Shown in pieces: positions 17,399 through 23,819 of a stretch of DNA of 64,000 bases. The notes beneath the pieces are model-generated. The model did not search any database and was not told the DNA's origin. It saw nothing but the letters and a program-made list of their open reading frames with translations. Position numbers and translations under genes: made by a program. This stretch comes from Rhizobiales bacterium UBA3584 (lineage in GTDB: Bacteria > Pseudomonadota > Alphaproteobacteria > Rhizobiales > Devosiaceae): positions 135,002-199,001 of the forward strand of contig DFMV01000016.1 in assembly GCA_002375765.1 (NCBI GenBank), read 5' to 3'. Positions within the stretch are counted from its first letter, which is position 1, and each line of letters starts with the position of its first letter.

Positions 17399-17785
17399 GT
17401 GGCAGATCAGGACAATGACATGAATGTCTCCGCTCCAAAATTCCAATGGGTTTGGAACCTCAACACCATCACCGTGCTGATCGGCTTTGCCGCTGGTTTC
17501 GTAGCGTGGGGCTACACCATCTCGGAAATGCAGACCGGACGAGCGCAGAACGCTGCCAATATCGTACGGCTGGAAACGCGGGTGGGCAGTCTCGAAGCCT
17601 CGACGCGTATGATCGACAACCACGAGTTGCGCATCGGCGTGATCGAAGCCCAGATCAGGGATACGTCGGACGCGATGCGATCTCTGGAAACCACGCTCAA
17701 CTCATTGGCGGCCGACCTCCGCGTCACTCGGGAAATACTCGAGCGCCTTGAACGATCACAGACCGCCAGCATCGATCCTCAATGA
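17399..17785 (+). CDS. Membrane-anchored coiled-coil protein of the lysis block
   Basis: A 128-residue protein: a short polar N-terminus, one membrane segment ('TVLIGFAAGFVAWGYTI', about residues 28-44) and then a long helical part with regular hydrophobic spacing (to the end), i.e. an inner-membrane-anchored coiled coil. That is the topology of i-spanins and of DUF2730-like phage proteins. GTG 17399 is preferred because AGGGG lies just upstream; a TTG at 17381 is also in frame. No o-spanin lipoprotein is seen nearby. Confidence 0.5.
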   Translation: MADQDNDMNVSAPKFQWVWNLNTITVLIGFAAGFVAWGYTISEMQTGRAQNAANIVRLETRVGSLEASTRMIDNHELRIGVIEAQIRDTSDAMRSLETTLNSLAADLRVTREILERLERSQTASIDPQ

Positions 17786-17949
17786 TTATCTGCCCGAAAT
17801 GCTCCAAGCCCGTGGACTGGCGGCCCCACAAGATATCCGGGCGTCTCGTTCTCACCTTCGCCTGTTGTGGCGCGGGGCAGACCGCCGAGGCCGATTTCGT
17901 CGTGACAGAGATTCGTGAGGGCCTGCGCCTCATTCGTCCGGCTGACTGA
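17782..17949 (+). CDS. Small CxxC zinc-ribbon-like protein
   Basis: A 55-residue frame that begins inside an ATGA overlap with the preceding gene, so it is probably co-translated. It carries two cysteine pairs, CPKC near the N-terminus and a CC doublet at residues 28-29, as in half zinc-ribbon or rubredoxin-like knuckles, followed by an acidic/basic helical tail. Function unknown. Its last 20 bases overlap a convergent minus-strand gene. Confidence 0.65.
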   Translation: MIICPKCSKPVDWRPHKISGRLVLTFACCGAGQTAEADFVVTEIREGLRLIRPAD

Positions 17950-18097
17950 TCTCCATATCGGCCCGTCGCAGGTTCTGGGCCAATGAGAGCAGGGCGGCAT
18001 AAACCGTCTCTCTGTCCCATCCCGCCTTTATGGCTGCGTCGATCGCCTGCCTGATGTCAGGCTCCATGGCCTCCTCGCAAGCCAGCACATCATCCAT
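17930..18097 (-). CDS. Small prophage accessory protein with KAGW motif (A)
   Basis: A 55-residue acidic helical protein. The start at 18097 is well supported: AGGAGG (18103-18108, minus strand) lies five bases upstream. The core 'AIKAGWDRETVYAALLSLAQ' recurs in its neighbour (18107-18529) as 'AFKAGWEPEAVYAAIHRWTD', so the two share a short domain. Reads opposite to the lysis genes, next to the attachment site, a typical place for lysogeny-expressed cargo genes. Function unknown. Confidence 0.65.
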   Translation of the reverse strand: MDDVLACEEAMEPDIRQAIDAAIKAGWDRETVYAALLSLAQNLRRADMEISQPDE

Positions 18098-18106
18098 TCC
18101 CGCCTC

Positions 18107-18529
18107 CTATGTCCCGCCATGCGGATTTCTCCCCGTGGCCTTACGGTCAAATTCTGCCATGTCATCGGTCCATCTGTGAATAGCGGCGTAGACCGCTTCT
18201 GGTTCCCATCCGGCCTTGAACGCCGTGCTGCATATATGGGCCAATGATCCCGCTATGGCATCGAGGCACGCATCTGGCAGGGCTTCCGCATCCGCATCCT
18301 CTGGCGGGGGCTGTATCGTCATGTTGGCGATAAAGCTCTCCCGCTCATCCTCCAGCACCAGCAGTTTCCCGACGGCTTCTTTCACGAGCTTGCGCAGCGC
18401 AACATAGTCCTGCCATGCCTCCGGGGTGGCCTTGCGATGCTCCTCGGCCTTCCTGCGGGCCAGCTCGAGCTTTGTCACGAACTCGCTGGGCACTCTGTTG
18501 CCGATGGTCCATAGGCGATCTTCTGGCAT
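18107..18529 (-). CDS. Prophage accessory protein with KAGW motif (B)
   Basis: A 140-residue, mostly helical and acidic protein; 'LELARRKAEEHRKATPEAWQ' and 'YVALRKLVKEAVGKLLVLED' read as a coiled-coil or helical bundle, followed by the C-terminal KAGWxxExVYAA motif it shares with the downstream 55-residue protein, nine bases away. The two genes probably form one leftward operon at the right end of the prophage. No known domain is recognised, and no membrane segment or catalytic motif is seen. Roles such as superinfection exclusion are only speculation. Confidence 0.65.
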   Translation of the reverse strand: MPEDRLWTIGNRVPSEFVTKLELARRKAEEHRKATPEAWQDYVALRKLVKEAVGKLLVLEDERESFIANMTIQPPPEDADAEALPDACLDAIAGSLAHICSTAFKAGWEPEAVYAAIHRWTDDMAEFDRKATGRNPHGGT

Positions 18530-18765
18530 GAAGCGTGTCCTCCGTCCTCTGTCGTGGCTCAGGACGGGCGTTTATGCCATGGGCGGGACTGTGGGCGCTA
18601 GGAGATGTTTCGCCGCTGTGTGAGAACGAATCTCGAACCTGTCGTGGGAATGTCGTGGGACTTTTTGTCCCGCACTGCGCAAATCGGCGCTGATCTTTCC
18701 GTTTCGTTCTCCCCGGGCGTGATCGGCGGGGGATGCCGAAAAGCCCGGGAAAGAAACGGTTTTGA
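18530..18765. other. Prophage-chromosome junction region without clear genes
   Basis: No convincing gene is seen in these 236 bases. A frame that runs from here through the tRNA on the minus strand is a shadow of the tRNA sequence. A short hairpin (GTGGGAC, TTTTT loop, GTCCCGC) lies near 18655-18675, beside a direct repeat of GTCGTGGGA. The stretch contains or borders the right attachment core; the promoter of the KAGW operon should also be here, reading left. Confidence 0.5.
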
Positions 18766-18842
18766 TGGTCGGAGCGGCCGGATTTGAACCGACGACCCTT
18801 TGTCCCCCAGACAAATGCGCTACCAGGCTGCGCTACGCCCCG
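18766..18842 (-). tRNA. tRNA-Pro (GGG), likely prophage attachment gene
   Basis: A 77-base cloverleaf on the minus strand with acceptor CGGGGCG pairing to CGCTCCG, encoded CCA, T-loop GGTTCGAATCC and anticodon loop CTGGGGG, giving anticodon GGG. The 3' end points left, directly at the prophage, the normal geometry for integration into a tRNA 3' end that leaves the gene intact. A second copy of the 3' part is expected at the far (left) end of the element. Confidence 0.93.
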
Positions 18843-18963
18843 ATTGGCCTTTCACCTATATAATAGCGCTCCTTAGCGCAAGGGGTACGATGGCCAAAAA
18901 ACGGTTATGTGGAACGCGTTTCCACCTGCGCCGTTTCTTCTCAATTCAAACAGGGGATTTTTT

Positions 18964-19131
18964 ATGCCGATACTTTTGATCGTGCTGGTGGCCATTCTGA
19001 TCGGCACCGTGGGCTTTTGGGATTCGCTGGGAGCGCTGCTCGGCGCAGTCGTCGTTTTGGGCCTGTTCTGGCTATTGGTGGCCATAACCGGAATTCTTGC
19101 CGTGCTGTGGCTGGTCCGAAAGATATTTTAA
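18964..19131 (+). CDS. Small two-helix membrane protein
   Basis: A 55-residue frame (MPILLIVLVAILIGTVGFWD...) made almost wholly of two hydrophobic helices separated by a short turn and ending in a basic 'WLVRKIF' tail. It lies between the tRNA-Pro gene and the exopolysaccharide locus and overlaps the end of the convergent polymerase gene by four bases. Function unknown; high hydrophobicity and compact length suggest a real small membrane protein rather than a chance frame. Confidence 0.55.
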   Translation: MPILLIVLVAILIGTVGFWDSLGALLGAVVVLGLFWLLVAITGILAVLWLVRKIF

Positions 19132-20393
19132 GGCAGTTGGCGCTCTCGCCGTTCAGTGTGAGGCGCCGCAGCGCAAATACCCCACACCAGTCCTGTTACC
19201 AGGAACCAGTGTCTCCAGTGATCGGTATCGATGATTCCCGATAGGGCGATCATCGGCACAAACGTGGCAAACACCGGAATCAGGAGTGGGCGGTGGGCGC
19301 GATGGACCAGTGCCTTGCTGCCGGCCACCAGGGTCGATCCGACAAGAAGGTAATAGATGATTGCGCCGCCCCAGCCATACGTCAAAGCGACATTGAGATA
19401 AGTGTTGTGCGGCTGCTCGGTGATGCGCAGAAATCCGTATTCCAGCGGACCTATACCCCAGGGATGGGTCAGGACCACATCGATCGTGTACCAGATGCGC
19501 CCGAAACGGCCCAACTCGCCGGTGTCATAACTCTGGGTAAGGGAAAATCGCTGGGCGAAAAGCTCAGAGACCACCGGGATCGACAGGAGCACCGCCATGG
19601 CGGCGGCCAACATCATCAGCCCGCCGATGGCGATCAACAGCAGGCGCACTTTTTCCCGCGCCGACGCCTCAAGGAAAAACACCATGGCGAAGGTCAGAAG
19701 GGAAGAAGCGGCCAGATGGCCCCATGCGCCGCGCGAAAAGCTCACGAAAACGCCCACAAAGATGACGAGATAAGCAGCGCCGTTCCAAAGGGAGGAGCGC
19801 CCGCTTGTTAGCAGTACTCGCTGCAAAACAAACATCGCTGGAAGAATGAGGAAGGGGCCATAAACGTTGGGGTCGTTAAAAAACGCCTTGGCACGACCAA
19901 ACCGCAGGAACACATCCTCACCCGGCAAAAAGCCCATATAGGCCAAAGTTCCGACAACGGACGCGATCAGCGCAATGGCAACATAGGCCTTGGCGATCAG
20001 TCGCATATTGGTATGGGGCGCCTGAGCCACAAAGTTGGCGACGAAATAGCTTGTGATCAGTAGAAAGATCGTAACGAGATTGAAGATCAATCCATCAAGC
20101 ACGCCCTGGTAGACCATGAAAAATGGCGAGATCAGAGCAAACGGCGCAAAAGCAACGACTATGAACAGCAGGGGCAATGTCTGGCGCCGTAGCTGCAGCC
20201 CGCCGGCCAGCGCTACGGCAAAGGCAAGCAGAAACATCACCTCATAGGGTGATGGTTCGACGATCACGAACCCTCCTGAAAAAATCCATATGCCGACGAT
20301 CAGCCCCAGCGCCTTTCTGGCGCTCGCGCCGAGCCACGCCCGGCCACGCTCGGACTGCGCAAGCGCGGTTGGAGCGGGCAGGGCGAGGGTCAA
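19128..20393 (-). CDS. Exopolysaccharide polymerase / O-antigen ligase family protein
   Basis: About 421 residues if started at TTG 20393, which overlaps the stop of the upstream sugar-transferase gene (TTGA); the frame is open further upstream but only into that gene. About ten membrane helices, a large periplasmic loop near the middle-to-end, and the motif 'EQPHNTYLNVALTYGWGG' are hallmarks of Wzy/WaaL/ExoQ proteins, which polymerise lipid-linked repeat units in the periplasm. Last gene of the leftward EPS operon. It is unlike the prophage polymerase at 14816-16162 in sequence, so the two are not recent duplicates. Confidence 0.75.
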   Translation of the reverse strand: MTLALPAPTALAQSERGRAWLGASARKALGLIVGIWIFSGGFVIVEPSPYEVMFLLAFAVALAGGLQLRRQTLPLLFIVVAFAPFALISPFFMVYQGVLDGLIFNLVTIFLLITSYFVANFVAQAPHTNMRLIAKAYVAIALIASVVGTLAYMGFLPGEDVFLRFGRAKAFFNDPNVYGPFLILPAMFVLQRVLLTSGRSSLWNGAAYLVIFVGVFVSFSRGAWGHLAASSLLTFAMVFFLEASAREKVRLLLIAIGGLMMLAAAMAVLLSIPVVSELFAQRFSLTQSYDTGELGRFGRIWYTIDVVLTHPWGIGPLEYGFLRITEQPHNTYLNVALTYGWGGAIIYYLLVGSTLVAGSKALVHRAHRPLLIPVFATFVPMIALSGIIDTDHWRHWFLVTGLVWGICAAAPHTERRERQLP

Positions 20394-21919
20394 AACGCGT
20401 TCTCGTTCTTGGTGAACAGAGAAATTGGTGTCATCACAAGGATGTAGAGGTCGAGCAGGATGGACCAGTTCTCGATGTAATAAAGGTCGTGATCGACGCG
20501 GGCCATCAGCTTGTCGACCGTATCGGTTTCGCCGCGCCAACCGTTGATTTGCGCCCACCCGGTGATGCCGGGCTTAACCTTGTGTCGCGCAAAATAGCCA
20601 TGGACTGCATCGTGATAAAGCCGGTTGGCGGCTTTCGCCTCCAGCGCATGGGGGCGCGGGCCCACGATGGAAAGCTCTCCCTTGAGGACGTTGAAGAGCT
20701 GCGGCAGTTCGTCGATGGACGTCTTGCGAATTATCCGTCCGACCGGGGTAACGCGCGGATCGTTGCGTGTGACGAGCGTTGACGCTTTGGCGTCGCTCAT
20801 GTCGGTGTACATTGACCGGAATTTATAGACTGCGATCAACTCGTTATTGAAGCCGTGACGGTTCTGTTTGAAAAGAACCGGCCCCTTGCTCGTCGCTTTG
20901 ACAGCGATGGCCGTCCCGATCATCACGGGCGAGAGCACGACGAGCGCGAACAGCGCGACGAGCTTGTCAAACACCCATTTGAAAACAAGATTCCAGTCCG
21001 AAATCGGCCGGTCGGCCATCTCGAAGACCGGGAGATCGCCGACATAGGAATAGGTCTTGTCGGTAAAGCGCAGCTTGCTCATATGGGCGCTGAGCCGGAT
21101 ATCGACCGGGAGCACCCACAGTTGGCCCAGCATTTCGAGCAGGCGGGATTCGGCCGACAGAGGCATCGAAACGATGACCAGATCGATGCGGGCGCGGCGC
21201 GCGAACTCAACAAGATCGGCAACCTTGCCGAGCTTTTTTACCCCGGCGACCGCCTCGGGAGAGCGTTCGTCATAGCGGTCGTCGAACAGACCTATGAGGT
21301 CGATATCGCTGGTCGCGCTTTTTTCGATTGCCCCGATAAGAGCTTCGGCCGCGGGGCCTCCGCCGACGATCACAGTGCGCCGCCGCAGGCGGCCCTTGGT
21401 GGACCAGTCAAGGACCAGCGCCCGTAGTGTCAGGCGATAGAAGACCAGCGCGACCCCGCCCGATAATGCCCAACTGCCAAGCCAGATTCGCGAAACCAGA
21501 TCGCCCGCCTTGAAGGCGAAAAGGCCGGCGACGACAAGCAGGAAGACACCAGTCCAGCCCCCCAAAACACGCAGGATTTGCTTGAAAAGCGTCCTGTAGG
21601 CCGCAATGCGGTGGGTGCGGGCAACGTTGAAGGCGATGTTTGCCGCTGCCACGATGCCGAGCGAAAGCGGCACATAAAGCACCGGATCGATCCCGCCGAG
21701 ATAAAACAGATAAATACCCAATCCGAGCGTCAAAAGCAGCACGGCTTCGATCAGCTGAGCAAAGCCGGAGACCAGTTTATGCGAAAGCGTTGGCGAGACG
21801 GGGGCCTGCACGGCCGCCTCCGCATCCGCGCCAAGCGTCCCCATGGTTCCGGTGCTCGCGGATATGTGGCTGAGTACGGCTTCTTTGGGATCGACCCTGA
21901 ACACGGGTTGGCCTCGCAC
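20390..21919 (-). CDS. Undecaprenyl-phosphate sugar phosphotransferase (WcaJ/ExoY type)
   Basis: A 509-residue polyprenyl glycosylphosphotransferase that starts each repeat unit by moving a sugar-1-phosphate to undecaprenyl phosphate at the inner membrane. Four N-terminal membrane helices (to about residue 165), a Rossmann-like CoA-binding_3 domain (from 'RRTVIVGGGPAAEALI'), and the C-terminal catalytic domain with 'GPVLFKQNRHG', 'KFRSM', 'RKTSIDELPQLFN' and 'SIVGPRP' are all present. The frame opens at GTG 21919; a GTG at 21904 has a better-placed GAGG and may be the true start. Confidence 0.85.
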   Translation of the reverse strand: MRGQPVFRVDPKEAVLSHISASTGTMGTLGADAEAAVQAPVSPTLSHKLVSGFAQLIEAVLLLTLGLGIYLFYLGGIDPVLYVPLSLGIVAAANIAFNVARTHRIAAYRTLFKQILRVLGGWTGVFLLVVAGLFAFKAGDLVSRIWLGSWALSGGVALVFYRLTLRALVLDWSTKGRLRRRTVIVGGGPAAEALIGAIEKSATSDIDLIGLFDDRYDERSPEAVAGVKKLGKVADLVEFARRARIDLVIVSMPLSAESRLLEMLGQLWVLPVDIRLSAHMSKLRFTDKTYSYVGDLPVFEMADRPISDWNLVFKWVFDKLVALFALVVLSPVMIGTAIAVKATSKGPVLFKQNRHGFNNELIAVYKFRSMYTDMSDAKASTLVTRNDPRVTPVGRIIRKTSIDELPQLFNVLKGELSIVGPRPHALEAKAANRLYHDAVHGYFARHKVKPGITGWAQINGWRGETDTVDKLMARVDHDLYYIENWSILLDLYILVMTPISLFTKNENAF

Positions 21920-21995
21920 TGATTGTCATGAATTCGTGCGCGGGACTATGAGGTGCCGATGGTGAAAAGGCGTTAAAACCGCCCTCGGCAATTGG

Positions 21996-23117
21996 TCAAA
22001 TGGTTAGCGACTGGTAGAGAGCCTCGATCTCGTCGACCATGCGGGTCAGCGAGAAGCGAGAATGGACGAATTCACGGCGCGCCTCTGCTTCGGACTCAAA
22101 AGAGGCCGGGTCGGCAAGAAACGCCGCCATGGCATCTTTGAGGGGCGCGGAATCCTCGGGCGCAATCAGGCTTTGCGACGTCGGGCCGAAAATTTCTCCG
22201 ATCCCCCCAACATCGGTGGCGATGACCGGCCTGCCAGCCGCCGCCGCTTCCATCACAACGTAGGGCAGCGACTCGGCACGAGAGGGGACCAGAACGCACC
22301 GTCCGCTTGCGAAAATCTCCCGCGCGGGACGAATGCCGGCCAACCTGACGCGATCGGTTAGTCCCATTTGGCCGATGCGATCACGCAAAGCTGCAGCGTC
22401 AGGGCCGTCGCCAGCCATGATGATACTGGCGGGGCGACCATCTGGTGCCTTGAGCGGTGCCAAGGCCTCAACGATCAGATCGATGCCCTTGAGAGTCCGC
22501 AATTCACCGACAAAGGCAAAATCTGCAGCATCGGGATTGGGATTTATGGGGATGAACTCGGCCTCGGCTAATCCGTTGTGGATCACCTCCTGTCGCCCGT
22601 GTGGCGGACTGACATGGGAGGCAAAGGTCGTCTGCGCATAGCGGCTTTCAAAGATCAGCGCATCCGTCAGCCGCAAGAGCGTGCGTTCGATAGTCATGAA
22701 CGCGCCACCCGACAGCGAGCGCGGATCGAAATGCAGCGCACCCCCATGCGGCGTGTAGACCGCGCGGGCCTGCTTTCGACCTATACGCGCCAGCCTGGCG
22801 CCAAAGCCGCCCTTGGCGCCGTGCCCGTGCAGGATGTCGGCCCGCAATGACTTGGCCAGTGCACGAATCTTGTAGGGGGTCGTGATGTCCTGCGGCCCCA
22901 GCAGGCGCGGGATGGAGAAGCGATGGATGCCCAGTGCGGCGAACGGCGCGATGGTCGCCAGCTTGGCGTCGGATTGCGCATCGCCACTTTCATCCACCAC
23001 GATGCCGATCTCGTGTCCCCGTTCTGCAAGGGTGCGCGTGAGATCGGCAACATGGCGGAAGAGGCCGCCGACCGGAGCGCGCATGACCTGCAGAATGCGC
23101 AGGCTGTTGTTGGCCAC
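21996..23117 (-). CDS. Glycosyltransferase family 4
   Basis: A 373-residue GT-B enzyme adding a sugar to the lipid-linked EPS unit. The N-terminal domain has 'APVGGLFRHVADLTRTLAER' (acceptor side), and the C-terminal domain 'FVGELRTLKGIDLIVEA' and the nucleotide-sugar motif 'SRAESLPYVVMEAAAAGRPV', with the E-x7-E glutamates. Starts at GTG three bases after the exporter gene's stop, so it belongs to the same leftward operon. Donor and acceptor sugars cannot be told from sequence. Confidence 0.8.
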   Translation of the reverse strand: MANNSLRILQVMRAPVGGLFRHVADLTRTLAERGHEIGIVVDESGDAQSDAKLATIAPFAALGIHRFSIPRLLGPQDITTPYKIRALAKSLRADILHGHGAKGGFGARLARIGRKQARAVYTPHGGALHFDPRSLSGGAFMTIERTLLRLTDALIFESRYAQTTFASHVSPPHGRQEVIHNGLAEAEFIPINPNPDAADFAFVGELRTLKGIDLIVEALAPLKAPDGRPASIIMAGDGPDAAALRDRIGQMGLTDRVRLAGIRPAREIFASGRCVLVPSRAESLPYVVMEAAAAGRPVIATDVGGIGEIFGPTSQSLIAPEDSAPLKDAMAAFLADPASFESEAEARREFVHSRFSLTRMVDEIEALYQSLTI

Positions 23118-23120
23118 AGC

Positions 23121-23678
23121 TCAGATCCAGCGTTCTGCGATAACGATGGTATCGCCCGGCAGGATCGGGAAGTCGAGTTCGACGCTCCCTTTGACCATCT
23201 CGTTGCCCTGGCGGCGGTAAATTGTTGCGGTGTTGCGGTTTGCCGTATCGGTAAAGCCGCCCGCAGCACTGATCGCGGCCCGCACCGTCATGCCGTAGGA
23301 ATAGGAGTATTGCCCGGAAGAACCGACTGCACCCTGGATGAAAAAGGGCCTGTATTCAGCAACTTCCACGGCAACGTTGGGGTTTCGCATATAGCCGGCA
23401 GCCAGAGCCGATGCGACCTTGCGCGACAGCGCTTCGGTGGTTGCGCCGCGGGCCTGCACCGCGCCCACCAGCGGCATGGCGATGGCGCCGGAATCGTCGA
23501 CCCGGTAGGTGTTGGTGAGGTTGGCATCGCCGTAAACGCTGACCCGCAGTACATCGCCGCTGTCGAGCAAATAAGGCCCGCTCTGTTCGACCAGATAGGT
23601 GGCCGGGCGTCCGCTATGTGCGCACGCGCCCAAAAAAAGCGGCAACAAAAGCAAGGCTAGGCGCAGCCGACCCATCAT
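23121..23678 (-). CDS. Polysaccharide export lipoprotein (Wza/ExoF type)
   Basis: A 185-residue outer-membrane export protein: signal peptide with lipobox 'LFLGAC' (about residues 14-19), then the Poly_export domain ('YLLDSGDVLRVSVYGDANLT' and 'AIAMPLVGAVQARGATTEAL') and a SLBB-like segment. Short compared with full Wza (about 380), as is usual in alphaproteobacteria. First gene of the leftward EPS operon, divergent from the co-polymerase gene across 141 bases. Confidence 0.8.
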   Translation of the reverse strand: MMGRLRLALLLLPLFLGACAHSGRPATYLVEQSGPYLLDSGDVLRVSVYGDANLTNTYRVDDSGAIAMPLVGAVQARGATTEALSRKVASALAAGYMRNPNVAVEVAEYRPFFIQGAVGSSGQYSYSYGMTVRAAISAAGGFTDTANRNTATIYRRQGNEMVKGSVELDFPILPGDTIVIAERWI

Positions 23679-23723
23679 ATCCGTCCCGTTTCATGCAGTG
23701 AGCTTACGTCTCCCACGTCATGG

Positions 23724-23738
23724 TTAAAAAGCTCTTAG
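23724..23738. promoter_or_regulatory. CtrA-like box in the divergent EPS promoter region
   Basis: TTAA, seven bases, TTAG: one mismatch to the alphaproteobacterial CtrA consensus TTAA-N7-TTAA. It lies in the 141-base interval between the divergent exporter and co-polymerase genes. A single near-match is weak evidence; chance is possible. Confidence 0.25.
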
Positions 23739-23819
23739 CGCGAGCCGGGCGAAAAGGGGGCTTAACCGAATGCTTACCATGTCGGGGCGATAAGCGCGTG
23801 ACGAACGAAGGGCGACCAA

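Larger units (their letters stand above)
1..18765. mobile_element. Prophage, right (late-gene) part
   Basis: Consecutive genes give a siphovirus late region in canonical order: head-tail connector, neck, tail terminator, major tail protein, tail chaperone, tape measure, distal tail, central fibre, tailspike, endolysin. The block ends next to the 3' end of a tRNA-Pro gene, beyond which genes are ordinary chromosomal ones. Terminase, portal, capsid, integrase and repressor genes are absent from this window and are expected to the left. The reading frames are intact, so the element may be functional, but this cannot be judged from half of it. A flippase/polymerase cassette on the opposite strand (13526-16162) interrupts the late region. 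Confidence 0.9.

Noticed and set aside
1..18765. Gene transfer agent instead of a prophage
   Set aside because: A tailspike, polysaccharide cargo genes, antisense accessory genes and a tRNA junction point to an integrated phage; the gene order also differs from the RcGTA cluster.
18572..18814. An 80-residue minus-strand frame running from the tRNA-Pro region
   Set aside because: It overlaps the tRNA, and its 'GGQRVVGSNPAAP' start is the usual translation of a tRNA T-arm, a frequent false gene.
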